DNA from: Pseudomonadota bacterium | GTDB lineage: Bacteria > Pseudomonadota > Gammaproteobacteria > Burkholderiales > Sulfuriferulaceae | Length of the DNA: 64,000 nt | Direction of reading: 5' to 3' | NCBI GenBank assembly: GCA_021801025.1 | Contig: JAJYYK010000004.1 | Location: 62,001-126,000, forward strand | Part shown: piece after piece, positions 43,422 through 52,481 of the stretch | Layout of the letters: the number at the start of each line of letters is the position of its first letter | Position numbering within the stretch: position 1 is the first letter of the stretch | Program-made: the position numbers and the translations under genes | Notes under the pieces: model-generated | Told to the model about the DNA's origin: nothing | Seen by the model: the letters and a program-made list of their open reading frames with translations, nothing else | The model's database searches: none

Positions 43422-45059
43422 TCAGAATGGGTAGTAACGCAAGCTGGTCATCACCATGTTGTCTGACGTGGAGGGTGTAGGACCGTTACCCGCCAACTGG
43501 AAATCCGTCAAAGTGGTATGGGAATACTGCAAGCCCAATTTGGCTGCGCCGTAACTGCCCTTGTACGCTGACCACCACAAACCGATGGTTTCCTGTACGG
43601 ATGTGTTCAACTGACCACAACCTGCACCAAGCTGCGCACCCGTTGCACAACCATTAAAACTGCTCACGGTTGTGACCCCATTGCCATAGCCCGTAAGACC
43701 GCCGCCTGCTGTCGCATAGGTCGAACCTTCGGCCACGTCTTCACCAATATCCAGATAGATGTCAAGTTTGGGATCAGCATGCCAGATGGCAGCGCCCAAC
43801 ACCGAGTAACCGTTCAGCAATTGCAGGTTGTTGCCGGCATCCACCGTGGCATCAGTCAGGCCGGTGGTGCCATAACGGCCCACGCCCTGACCATACAGAC
43901 CACTCAGGTTAAAGTCCAGCGTCTTGGGTATGACCGGAATGATCATACCTGCGCCCACAGAATTACCCCAGACATTCTCCTGAGAGCCGTTTGCTCCAGT
44001 TGAAGTGCCAGCCTGATACTGAAAATTGCGCATTAAATCATACAATTCAAAATGACCAAAACCGGTTTCTGCCGCCACTTTCGCGATCACATCAGGGTAC
44101 TTGTTGACCGAGTAAGCGGGTGTAAAGCCACCCGTCACATTCAACAAACCACCCGGAATTGCATTAAGTTGTGAGCCAACCCCTGGGGATTGCGCATTTT
44201 CAAGCGAAACCGCTGCCCAGTATTGCTTGTCCCAATCTTTGGTCACACGAATTTGCGCCTGACGTGCCCACACGAAACCGGGAACGTACTGTGCGTCAAT
44301 GGTCAGCGGGGTAACTTCATTGCGTGGCGTGATACCCTGACTGTTCATAGTCGCTAAAGACCAGGTTTGACCGGCCAGCAAATGCCAACCTGTGTTCAAC
44401 CAGTCAATGGTGCTGTACACATGTCGGGTACGCATGTTGAATGAGTTGCTTTCATTCGAGTTAGCCGTTGGTGCCCCACCCAGGAAGTCAGCCTCATAAT
44501 AGGCGGACAACACAGTATTGGGGTCCACATCGCCCTGCGCCAGCAAATCGATGCGCGACTGACGGTCAGTCATGCGGAACTCAGACTGGTTGTAATAACT
44601 GTTGGTTGGCGCTGCACCAGTGGTCGGTGCAAAAGCGATCTTGCTGAACGGCGAATTGATGTCGGACTGCAAGCTGCTGGTGCGGTATGCATTTTCCTCT
44701 GCGGCAAAGCCACCCAAGGTAACATTCACACCACCAAACCTGACCGAATGAACATTGGCCTTGCCATTTTTATCGCCAATAGGCACCAAACCGCTCAACT
44801 GATCCACCTTCACCTGAGTCAGATCTTCTTTGGCCTGGGTTTGATCTACCTTGGCAGTGGTTTGATCCACCTTGGCCTGGGTTTGCTGGGTTTGGGTTTG
44901 CAAAGCTTCCAAACGCTGCTCCAAAGCATGAATCTCTTGTTGCATTTGCTGAACTTGAGCGCTGTTGTCGTCGGCCATCGCGGCAGGCGCCACGCTGGCG
45001 GCAAACACAGCCGCCACGACCAAACTCAATTTGGTACGCATAAATTGATGTTGAGACAC
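43422..45059 (-). CDS. Outer-membrane porin with N-terminal coiled coil
   Basis: This 545-residue protein has a signal peptide ending near VAPAAMA-DDNSA. A predicted coiled coil follows (about 33-88) with four heptads, then a beta-rich barrel that ends in RYYPF, the terminal Phe used by the BAM machinery. The layout fits trimeric porins of iron/sulfur-oxidising and other proteobacteria (DcaP-like). The start is GTG at 45059, with AAGGGGA at good spacing. It has its own terminator. Substrate unknown. Confidence 0.85.
   Translation of the reverse strand: MSQHQFMRTKLSLVVAAVFAASVAPAAMADDNSAQVQQMQQEIHALEQRLEALQTQTQQTQAKVDQTTAKVDQTQAKEDLTQVKVDQLSGLVPIGDKNGKANVHSVRFGGVNVTLGGFAAEENAYRTSSLQSDINSPFSKIAFAPTTGAAPTNSYYNQSEFRMTDRQSRIDLLAQGDVDPNTVLSAYYEADFLGGAPTANSNESNSFNMRTRHVYSTIDWLNTGWHLLAGQTWSLATMNSQGITPRNEVTPLTIDAQYVPGFVWARQAQIRVTKDWDKQYWAAVSLENAQSPGVGSQLNAIPGGLLNVTGGFTPAYSVNKYPDVIAKVAAETGFGHFELYDLMRNFQYQAGTSTGANGSQENVWGNSVGAGMIIPVIPKTLDFNLSGLYGQGVGRYGTTGLTDATVDAGNNLQLLNGYSVLGAAIWHADPKLDIYLDIGEDVAEGSTYATAGGGLTGYGNGVTTVSSFNGCATGAQLGAGCGQLNTSVQETIGLWWSAYKGSYGAAKLGLQYSHTTLTDFQLAGNGPTPSTSDNMVMTSLRYYPF
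44799..44882 (-). repeat. Four 21-bp repeats encoding coiled-coil heptads
   Basis: Residues 60-87 of the porin read TQAKVDQ, TTAKVDQ, TQAKEDL, TQVKVDQ, four tandem heptads from a 21-bp DNA repeat. Length variation of the coiled-coil stalk by slippage is possible. Confidence 0.85.
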
Positions 45060-45344
45060 AAAATTCCCCTTAAAAAATTACTCATAAAATACTCATAACG
45101 TGGGCAGGTGACACTTCCCACAGCTGCCGACGCGAAGTATAGTTTTTTAAGTTCCCAAAAACCCCTTTGTCACAAAAATTTCATAATTCGATTAGAAACA
45201 AACGGCTACTTCTTCACTCGTAAACCGTACTGGCTTGCAAATGAAATGACAGATGCCCGCAACAAAAAGATTTCGGACAAAATAATTCTTTTTCCCTGCG
45301 CTTTCGTGCACAATCCATGCTGTCCAGACCATCCGGGAAACAAG

Positions 45345-46799
45345 ATGAACGCAGAAATTTTAGTCAATGTCACACCGCAAGAAACCCGTGTGGCCGTGAT
45401 GCATCTGGGGGTGGTACAAGAGCTGCATATCGAGCGTAGCAGCCAGCGCGGTCTGGTAGGCAATATTTATTTTGGCAAAGTGTGCCGTGTACTGCCGGGA
45501 TTGCAATCAGCATTTATCGACATTGGTTTAGAGCGTGCGGCATTTCTGCACGTTGCCGAAATCTGGGAAGAGCGGCAAAACAATGCTGAAGCACGGCCCA
45601 TCGAACAAATTTTATTTGAAGGCCAGGGACTTTTGGTACAGGTCATCAAAGACCCCATCGGCAGCAAAGGCGCACGACTTTCGACGCAAATCAGTTTTGC
45701 CGGCCGTTTTTTGGTGTACCTGCCGGGTGACACTCATATCGGCATTTCACAAAAAATCGGCGACGAAGCCGACAGGGAACAGTTACGTCAAAAACTGCAA
45801 TTACTGATCCCCCAGGGTGAGTCAGGCGGGTATATTGTGCGGACTTTAGCCGAAAAGGCTGAGACCGAAGAATTGCAAGCGGATATTGCCTACTTGCGAC
45901 AGTTATGGGGCGACATCCAGCAACGCGCACGTATTGCCCCCCTGAAAACCCTGTTGTATCAGGATTTAAATTTGACTTTACGGGTGTTGCGCGATTTTGC
46001 CAACGGACAAACCAATCGAATTTGGATCGATTCGCGCGAGACTTACCAAAAAATGCTGGATTTTGCCCAGCATTACACACAAAACATAGTCAGCAAATTA
46101 CAACTCTATGCGGCCGAGCGCCCTCTTTTCGACCTCAACGGCGTCGAAACTGAAATAGAACGCGCCTTAGCCCGCCGTGTAGACCTTAAATCAGGCGGTT
46201 ACCTGATCTTTGATCAAACCGAAGCAATGACCACGGTCGATGTCAACACCGGTGGCTTTGTCGGAACACGAAATTTTGACGACACCGTGTTCAAAACCAA
46301 CCTGGAAGCTGCACAGGCCATTGCCCGTCAACTGCGGCTACGTAACCTCGGCGGGATGATTATTGTTGATTTTATCGACATGGACAACCGCGACCACCAA
46401 AATGAAGTGTTACTGGAATTCAAAAAAGCGTTGATGCGCGATCCCACTCGCACTAATGTGCACGATTTTTCCCCTTTGGGCTTAATCGAAATGACGCGCA
46501 AACGCACACGCGAAAGCTTGGCACACGTGTTGTGCGAGCCCTGCCCAACCTGCAAAGGGCGGGGCGAAGTGAAAACTGCACAGACGGTGTGCTATGAGAT
46601 CTTGCGCGAAATTGTACGCGAAGCGCGACAATATAATGCACGAGAATATCGTGTGCTGGCCTCGCAATCGGTCGTTGATTTATTTTTGGATGAAGAATCT
46701 CCGGGTTTGGCGGAACTGAGTGATTTTATTGGCAAATCCGTGTCTTTGCAGGTTGAAAGCCTATACACTCAAGAACAATATGACATTATTCTGCTTTAA
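45345..46799 (+). CDS. rng: Ribonuclease G
   Basis: RNase G is a 5'-sensing endonuclease that matures the 16S rRNA 5' end and degrades some mRNAs. From the ATG at 45345 (MNAEILVNVTPQETRVAV) it has 484 residues. The S1 domain is at about 38-120. DNase-I-like catalytic parts are in TTVDVNTGGFVG and MIIVDFIDMDN, and the zinc link in CEPCPTCKGRGEVK. Without the long RNase E tail it is RNase G. The usual maf neighbour is missing. Its stop overlaps that of proC by 4 bp, tail to tail. Confidence 0.95.
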   Translation: MNAEILVNVTPQETRVAVMHLGVVQELHIERSSQRGLVGNIYFGKVCRVLPGLQSAFIDIGLERAAFLHVAEIWEERQNNAEARPIEQILFEGQGLLVQVIKDPIGSKGARLSTQISFAGRFLVYLPGDTHIGISQKIGDEADREQLRQKLQLLIPQGESGGYIVRTLAEKAETEELQADIAYLRQLWGDIQQRARIAPLKTLLYQDLNLTLRVLRDFANGQTNRIWIDSRETYQKMLDFAQHYTQNIVSKLQLYAAERPLFDLNGVETEIERALARRVDLKSGGYLIFDQTEAMTTVDVNTGGFVGTRNFDDTVFKTNLEAAQAIARQLRLRNLGGMIIVDFIDMDNRDHQNEVLLEFKKALMRDPTRTNVHDFSPLGLIEMTRKRTRESLAHVLCEPCPTCKGRGEVKTAQTVCYEILREIVREARQYNAREYRVLASQSVVDLFLDEESPGLAELSDFIGKSVSLQVESLYTQEQYDIILL

Positions 46800-47614
46800 T
46801 CCCCCATCGCCAGCAGGTCGCCCAACTCTCCAGAACGCGCTGACGCTGCTGAAATCGCCCGTTTGATGGCTTCCGACACACCATCAGTTTGCATACTCAA
46901 TAATGCCCGTTCAGTAGTCCCCCCCGGCGAAGTGACACGTTGACGCAACGTACCCACAGCTTCTGTGCTGCTGGCAGCCAGTTTCGCGGCACCCGCAAAA
47001 GTCTGCAAAGTCAATACCTGCGCTACATGAGTCGGTAACCCCAGTTCTATGGCGGCTTGCTGCATCGCCTCCATGAAATAAAACACATAGGCAGGTCCGC
47101 TGCCAGACACCGCCGTCACTGCATCCATCTGCGCTTCATTCTCTACCCAAAAAACGCTGCCTGTCGCCTGCATAATGCTTTCCGCCTGTTCACGCTGTGC
47201 AGCGGTCACCTGCTCACCTGCAAACATGCCCGTCACCCCAGCTCCCACCATCGCCGGCGTATTAGGCATGGCGCGCACCACAGATGCATAGGCATTTAAC
47301 CACCTGGACAGCACATCCAGACGCACACCCGCAGCAATGGATAACACCAGTTGCCCGCTCAAACTGGGCGCCAGTTGTTGCGCCACCGCCCGGAGTTGTT
47401 GCGGTTTGACCGCCAAAACAATCACCTGCACACTCGCGAGGATTTCATCAGACCATGCAGGCATGACGCGTACTGACCATGTATCCGCCAGTTTGACTGC
47501 AGTGACAGCATTGCGTGCCACAACACTGATTTTTTCGGCCAAAACGCCTTGATTAATCAAGCCGGAAATTAAAGCGGTCGCCATATTACCGCCGCCAACA
47601 AACAAAATCTGCAT
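46796..47614 (-). CDS. proC: Pyrroline-5-carboxylate reductase
   Basis: ProC performs the last step of proline synthesis with NAD(P)H. The 272-residue protein has the Rossmann start MQILFVGGGNMATALISGL and the P5CR signature TSPGGTTERALLSMQTDGV near the C-terminus. AAGGAA lies at good distance before the ATG. It normally follows yggS directly; here a palindromic element lies between them. Confidence 0.96.
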   Translation of the reverse strand: MQILFVGGGNMATALISGLINQGVLAEKISVVARNAVTAVKLADTWSVRVMPAWSDEILASVQVIVLAVKPQQLRAVAQQLAPSLSGQLVLSIAAGVRLDVLSRWLNAYASVVRAMPNTPAMVGAGVTGMFAGEQVTAAQREQAESIMQATGSVFWVENEAQMDAVTAVSGSGPAYVFYFMEAMQQAAIELGLPTHVAQVLTLQTFAGAAKLAASSTEAVGTLRQRVTSPGGTTERALLSMQTDGVSEAIKRAISAASARSGELGDLLAMGD

Positions 47615-47629
47615 CAGTCAGTTCCTTTG

Positions 47630-47762
47630 GGGTTCATTAACGAAGCACTGATTTATTCGTCATCCCCGCGAAGGCGGGGATCCAGTGCCCTGTTTTAGCC
47701 GGGTTCCCGCCTTCGCGGGAACGACGAGTTCGAATAAATCTAGTGTCTCCTTAACGAGCCCT
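47630..47762. mobile_element. MITE/REP-like palindromic element between yggS and proC
   Basis: About 133 bp are bounded by imperfect inverted ends. The left is GGGTTCATTAACGAAG through GATTTATTCG. The right, read on the other strand, is AGGGCTCGTTAAGGAG through GATTTATTCG. Inside are two facing copies of a REP-like hairpin, TCCCCGCGAAGGCGGGGA and TTCCCGCCTTCGCGGGAA, a motif dispersed in many betaproteobacterial genomes. No ORF. It would form a strong hairpin in the yggS-proC mRNA. Confidence 0.75.
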
Positions 47763-47773
47763 AAACATTAAAT

Positions 47774-48499
47774 TTAAATTCTTTTTCCAAACAAAGCACT
47801 ACCTATTCTTACACAGGTCGAACCTTCCATAATTGCCGCTTCCAAATCGGCAGACATACCCATGGATAAGGTGTCCAATTGCACATTGGCATCATGCAAA
47901 TCCGTACGACCTGCTTGCAATATTTCAAATTGCTGACGCAAGGCTTCCAATTGCTTCCGGAGCGCGGCAAACGGCGCCCGTTGCTGTGACCACGCCAAGC
48001 TGGCGCGCGGAATCGTCATCAAACCCCGTAAACGCAGATTCGGCAAGCGTGCAATTTGCTCTGCCAATTCCGGCAAAGCCGCGGGTGACACCCCGCTTTT
48101 ACTCGACTCGGCATCCAGATTGACTTGCACACAAACATTTAAAAGCCCCCTCGCCAAAGGTCGCGCCTCGGATAGACGCTGCGCGACAACGAAGCGATCA
48201 ACACTGTGCACCCAGTCGAATTGCGTTGCGATGGCTGTGGTTTTATTACGTTGTATTGGACCGATAAAGTGCCAAATCAAGGGTAAATCCTGCAAACTGG
48301 CGATTTTATCCAAAGCTTCCTGCACATAGTTTTCGCCAAAATTACGCTGTCCCTGCAAGGCCAGTTCCCTCACTCTTGCAGCAGAAACGGTTTTGCTGAC
48401 CGCCAACAACGTGATCTGACTGGCATCGCGACCTGCCTGCCCGGCTGCCAGCTCAATTCTGTGCTGAACCGCTTGCAATATGCAATTCATTGTGGTCAT
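47774..48499 (-). CDS. yggS: YggS-family pyridoxal phosphate homeostasis protein
   Basis: YggS (PLPBP) binds PLP without known enzymatic activity and balances vitamin B6 and amino-acid pools. The 241-residue TIM-barrel has the PLP lysine in LLAVSKTVSAARV (near 36), FGENYVQEALDKI, and the phosphate-binding end SMGMSADLEAAIMEGSTCVRIGSALFG. It is divergent from pilT and upstream of proC. An ATG three codons in is an alternative start. Confidence 0.94.
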   Translation of the reverse strand: MTTMNCILQAVQHRIELAAGQAGRDASQITLLAVSKTVSAARVRELALQGQRNFGENYVQEALDKIASLQDLPLIWHFIGPIQRNKTTAIATQFDWVHSVDRFVVAQRLSEARPLARGLLNVCVQVNLDAESSKSGVSPAALPELAEQIARLPNLRLRGLMTIPRASLAWSQQRAPFAALRKQLEALRQQFEILQAGRTDLHDANVQLDTLSMGMSADLEAAIMEGSTCVRIGSALFGKRI

Positions 48500-48526
48500 A
48501 ATACAAAAAAATAGAATGGAACTTTT

Positions 48527-49570
48527 ATGGAAATCTCTGACCTGCTTGCATTTTCCGTCAAAAACAAAGCTTCAGACTTGCATTTATCAGCGGGGCTTCC
48601 GCCCATTATTCGTGTCAATGGTGATATTCGTCGCATTAATCTGCCCGAAATGAGCCATAAAGAAGTCCACGACATGATATATGACATCATGAACGAGGGT
48701 CAACGTAAAGTCTTTGAAGAAGCGCTGGAAGTCGATTTTTCATTTGAAATTCCTTCTCTGGCCCGATTTCGTGTCAATGCCTTCAATCAGAATCGCGGTG
48801 CCGGGGCCGTATTCCGTACCATTCCCAGCCAAATATTGTCCCTGGAAGAACTCGGCGCGCCGAAAATTTTCAAAGAGATTGCCAATCAACCTCGCGGCAT
48901 CGTATTGGTCACCGGGCCAACCGGTTCAGGAAAATCAACCACCCTGGCCGCCATGATTGATTACATTAACGATACGGAGTTTGGTCACATTCTGACCGTC
49001 GAAGACCCGATAGAATTTGTGCACCAAAGCAAAAAGTGTCTGATTAACCAACGTGAAGTCGGCACACAAACCCACTCTTTCGCCAACGCATTGCGCTCGG
49101 CATTGCGCGAGGACCCTGATATTATTCTAATTGGTGAGATGCGCGATCTGGAAACGATACGCTTGGCCCTCACTGCCGCTGAAACCGGTCATCTGGTCTT
49201 TGGCACGCTGCATACCAGTTCGGCTGCCAAGACCATAGACCGTATTGTGGATGTGTTCCCGGCAGCCGAAAAAGAAATGGTCCGCTCCATGCTTTCCGAA
49301 TCCATCCGGGCGGTGATTTCGCAAACACTGCTCAAAACGATGGATGGTAAAAGCCGGGTGGCCGCACATGAAATTATGATCGGCACACCAGCGATCCGCA
49401 ACCTGATCCGTGAAAATAAAATTGCCCAAATGTACTCTTCGATCCAAACCGGACAAAACATAGGGATGCAGACGCTGGATCAATGTCTGCAAAATTTGGT
49501 TCAACGCAGGGTAATCAGCCAAAGCGAAGCCCGGTCTCGCGCAACCAACAAAGAAGCTTTCGCAGAATAA
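48527..49570 (+). CDS. pilT: Type IV pilus retraction ATPase PilT
   Basis: PilT is the hexameric cytosolic motor that depolymerises pili for twitching and DNA uptake. The 347-residue protein has Walker A GPTGSGKSTTLA (near 130), the Asp box EDPIEFVH, Walker B DIILIGEMRDLET and the His box GHLVFGTLHTSSA. The length and the start MEISDLLAFSVKNKASDLHLSAGLPP are standard. The stop TAA shares a base with the pilU ATG. Confidence 0.97.
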   Translation: MEISDLLAFSVKNKASDLHLSAGLPPIIRVNGDIRRINLPEMSHKEVHDMIYDIMNEGQRKVFEEALEVDFSFEIPSLARFRVNAFNQNRGAGAVFRTIPSQILSLEELGAPKIFKEIANQPRGIVLVTGPTGSGKSTTLAAMIDYINDTEFGHILTVEDPIEFVHQSKKCLINQREVGTQTHSFANALRSALREDPDIILIGEMRDLETIRLALTAAETGHLVFGTLHTSSAAKTIDRIVDVFPAAEKEMVRSMLSESIRAVISQTLLKTMDGKSRVAAHEIMIGTPAIRNLIRENKIAQMYSSIQTGQNIGMQTLDQCLQNLVQRRVISQSEARSRATNKEAFAE

Positions 49571-50697
49571 TGGACGCACAACAAATTATCCATACACTGT
49601 TACAGTTAATGCGCACTCGTGGTGCATCAGACCTGTTTCTGACTGTCGGTTTTCCACCTGCCATCAAGATAGATGGCGCCATTTCACCGGTGAGCAATCA
49701 AAAGCTTTCCGCTGTTGATCTACGCGAACTCACACGGGTGACCATGAATGAAAAACAATGGCTCGATTTTGAACAGCAAAATGAAAGCAATTTTGCCATT
49801 TCGCTTAGCGGAATCGGGCGCTTTCGCGTAAATGCTTTTGTACAACGGGGAAGTTACGGTTTGGTTATACGCTCAATCACCCAGACTATTCCTAACTTTG
49901 AGCAACTTCAACTGCCGCCCGTTTTGAAAGAAGTGGCGATGGCCAAACGTGGGCTGGTCATTTTTGTCGGTGGCACGGGATCTGGTAAATCCACCTCATT
50001 GGCGGCCATGATTGATTATCGCAATGAGCACGCACAAGACCATATCATTACCGTTGAGGACCCCATTGAATACTTGCATGAGCACAAAAAATCCATCATT
50101 ACCCAACGGGAAATTGGCATTGATACTGCCGACTGGTTCAGTGCGCTCAAAAATACCTTGCGCCAAGCACCGAATGTGATTTTAATTGGCGAAGTGCGTG
50201 ACCGTGAAACCATGGAACATGCCTTAATGTTTGCGGAAACTGGGCACCTGTGCCTCACAACGCTACATGCCAACTCCACTAACCAGGCCATTGAACGTAT
50301 TGTCAATTTCTTTCCCAAGGAAGCGCACCATCACCTGTTGGCGGACCTCTCTACCAATATACGCGCCTTCGTGTCGCAACGCCTAGTCCCTCACATCAGC
50401 GGTAGCGGACGCGTTGCGGCCATTGAGGTTCTGCTCCATTCGCCACTCATCGCCGATCTGATTGGTAAAGGGCAAGTCAGCGAAATCAAGGAATTGATGG
50501 GACGTTCACGTGAACTGGGTATGCAGACTTTTGATCAGTCCCTGTTTGATCTGGCCGAAAAAGGTTTGATTTCACTTGATGAAGCCTTGCTCAATGCTGA
50601 TTCGGTCAACGATTTGCGCTTGCGATTCAAACTTGAAGGAAAAGCTTCACAAAATCGCGATGTATCATCGGGGATTCAACATCTGGATATTATCTGA
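49570..50697 (+). CDS. pilU: PilT-dependent retraction ATPase PilU
   Basis: PilU is a second retraction ATPase that assists PilT. From the ATG at 49570 (MDAQQIIHTLLQLMRTRGASDLFLTVG) it has 375 residues, with Walker A VGGTGSGKSTSLA, EDPIEYLHEHK, NVILIGEVRDRET and GHLCLTTLHANS. The C-terminus after residue 345 is longer than in PilT, as usual for PilU. TAATG overlap with pilT indicates coupling. Confidence 0.96.
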   Translation: MDAQQIIHTLLQLMRTRGASDLFLTVGFPPAIKIDGAISPVSNQKLSAVDLRELTRVTMNEKQWLDFEQQNESNFAISLSGIGRFRVNAFVQRGSYGLVIRSITQTIPNFEQLQLPPVLKEVAMAKRGLVIFVGGTGSGKSTSLAAMIDYRNEHAQDHIITVEDPIEYLHEHKKSIITQREIGIDTADWFSALKNTLRQAPNVILIGEVRDRETMEHALMFAETGHLCLTTLHANSTNQAIERIVNFFPKEAHHHLLADLSTNIRAFVSQRLVPHISGSGRVAAIEVLLHSPLIADLIGKGQVSEIKELMGRSRELGMQTFDQSLFDLAEKGLISLDEALLNADSVNDLRLRFKLEGKASQNRDVSSGIQHLDII

Positions 50698-50740
50698 GGA
50701 CTTGTTACGCGGGTTATAAGGATCGCCCTTATGGTCGATG

Positions 50741-50853
50741 GCTAGTCAGTTGGGAAAGGGTGTGATCCCCTTTCCAGCTATACCATATATCACGCCAGCT
50801 CGCTCGAGCGTGGCGCGCCTGCCGCCCTGAAGGGCGGGGTCTAAACCAGCGAG
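50741..50853 (+). repeat. Diverged relative of the structured repeat (copy C)
   Basis: The 3' part parallels copies A and B: GCGCGCCTGCC, the hairpin CCGCCC-TGAA-GGGCGG (50822-50837), then GGGTCTAAACCAGCGAG. The stem differs from copy A by a full G-C to C-G swap while the TGAA loop is kept. Upstream lie CTAGTCAG, a 10-bp stem TGGGAAAGGG/CCCCTTTCCA and a CGCCA/TGGCG stem in place of the A/B hairpins. It occupies most of the pilU-rlmL gap; no ORF follows. Confidence 0.55.
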
Positions 50854-50885
50854 ATGTCAAGCGACGTACGCCACAAGGCATACAC

Positions 50886-52052
50886 CTAAGACTCTGTTTT
50901 TTCTCGCCTTGCCGATCCGGCCACAATTTTGTATTCAAACAACCGACATTCTAATGCCCCGTTATATAAGGGTGTGCGGCGACTGGCGTTCAGCCGGATA
51001 AGTTTGGGCAAGGCCATGTCTGCAGACAAAATGTAGGCATTCCATCCTGCACACTGTCGTTTGAGCCAATCACCCAATCGCGGATAGAATTCAGCCAATT
51101 CACTTTCTTCACCGATACGCACCCCATAGGGGGGATTCGTTACAATAATACCTGACCTTGCTGGGGCCGGTATTTCCAGCACATTACCCTGTTTAAGCTC
51201 AATGACATTCCCCAAACCGGCCGCCAGCACATTGGCACGTGCATCATCCAGCATACTACCGAACATATCGCGACCATAAATTCCTTGTGGTGTCGGTGGC
51301 AATTGTGCCGCCTGCGCCGCTTGACGCAAATCTTGCCAGATTTTTTCCTGGAAACGGTACAGCCGTTCAAAACCAAAATTCCGTCCACTACCGGGCGCAA
51401 TATGTAACGCCATCAACGCGGCCTCCATCAGGAGGGTGCCACTACCGCACATGGGATCAAAGAATGGGGTGCCAGGTTGCCAACCTGACAACATTACCAT
51501 ACCTGCTGCCAAATTCTCATTCAACGGCGCCAATCCCGCCTGTTTACGCAGACCACGTTTAAATAAGGCTTGCCCGGACGTATCCAGATAAATCGTACAA
51601 GTTTCCGCCGTCAAATAGGCGTGGATACGCACACCTGGATCGCGGGTGTCGATACTGGGCCGTTCACCAACCATTTCACGAAACCGGTCACACACCGCAT
51701 CTTTAATCCGCAGAGTTACAAATTCCAGACTTTTCAAGGGCGCGCGTTGTGCGGTGACCTTGACCATTATCGTGTGATCTACCGAAAAAAAGGCAGGCCA
51801 ATCCAGAGACAATGCGCCCTGATATACATCTTCCTCATCCTGATAATCGCCGCCGCCGATGCGCCACAACACACGACTCGCTAATCTGGCGTGCAAATTT
51901 ACGCGGTAACACAGCTCAAATTCACCCGCAAAGCCGACCCCCCCTTGCGTGACAGCAATCTGTTGCGCGCCTTGTGTACGCAACTCTTCCGCCAGCAAAG
52001 CCTCCAGCCCTCGGGGACAGGTGGCAAAAAATTGTTCGAGCTTCTGATTCAT
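50886..52052 (-). CDS. rlmL: THUMP-domain 23S rRNA guanine-N2 methyltransferase (RlmL-type)
   Basis: This 388-residue protein has an N-terminal THUMP RNA-binding region (about 45-155) and a Rossmann N2-guanine methyltransferase domain with FDPMCGSGTLLMEAALMA (SAM site) and catalytic NPPYGVRIG. It corresponds to the N-terminal half of E. coli RlmL (m2G2445), without the C-terminal m7G half, as is common in betaproteobacteria. Its start overlaps the hemJ stop by 4 bp. Confidence 0.88.
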   Translation of the reverse strand: MNQKLEQFFATCPRGLEALLAEELRTQGAQQIAVTQGGVGFAGEFELCYRVNLHARLASRVLWRIGGGDYQDEEDVYQGALSLDWPAFFSVDHTIMVKVTAQRAPLKSLEFVTLRIKDAVCDRFREMVGERPSIDTRDPGVRIHAYLTAETCTIYLDTSGQALFKRGLRKQAGLAPLNENLAAGMVMLSGWQPGTPFFDPMCGSGTLLMEAALMALHIAPGSGRNFGFERLYRFQEKIWQDLRQAAQAAQLPPTPQGIYGRDMFGSMLDDARANVLAAGLGNVIELKQGNVLEIPAPARSGIIVTNPPYGVRIGEESELAEFYPRLGDWLKRQCAGWNAYILSADMALPKLIRLNASRRTPLYNGALECRLFEYKIVAGSARREKTES

Positions 52053-52465
52053 AAATTCCCCGGCTTAAGCACAACCAACATCACAATGGCAAACAAGATC
52101 AATACTGGTATTTCATTGAACCACCGATAAAAAATATGGCTATGGGTGTTTTTATCTTGCGCAAACACATTCACCAAATGACCGCAATAAGCATGATAAG
52201 CCACCAACACAGCGACCAAAACCATTTTAATGTTGAGCCAGACACCAGAATACCCATACCCTAACCATAACCAACTGCCAAACACCACAGCCAAAATACC
52301 CAATGGGGTCATGAAACGGTATAATTTACGCTCCATCAATTTAAATTGTGCAATCGTAGTCGCATCACTGACCATGGCATGATTGACAAACAATCGGGGC
52401 AAATAAAACAAGCCTGCGAACCAGCTGATGACAAAGCTGATATGTAACGCTTTAATCCACAACAC
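52049..52465 (-). CDS. hemJ: HemJ/CopD-family protoporphyrinogen oxidase
   Basis: HemJ is a membrane protein that oxidises protoporphyrinogen IX in heme synthesis. From the GTG at 52465 (LWIKALHISFVISWFAGLFYLPRLFVNH), with AAGGAA upstream, it has 138 residues. There are four membrane segments, the conserved early His, and the characteristic end YRWFNEIPVLILFAIVMLVVLKP. Longer frames starting upstream would overlap the divergent thioredoxin gene. It is cotranscribed with rlmL. Confidence 0.88.
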   Translation of the reverse strand: MLWIKALHISFVISWFAGLFYLPRLFVNHAMVSDATTIAQFKLMERKLYRFMTPLGILAVVFGSWLWLGYGYSGVWLNIKMVLVAVLVAYHAYCGHLVNVFAQDKNTHSHIFYRWFNEIPVLILFAIVMLVVLKPGNL

Positions 52466-52481
52466 GCTATTTATTCCTTTT

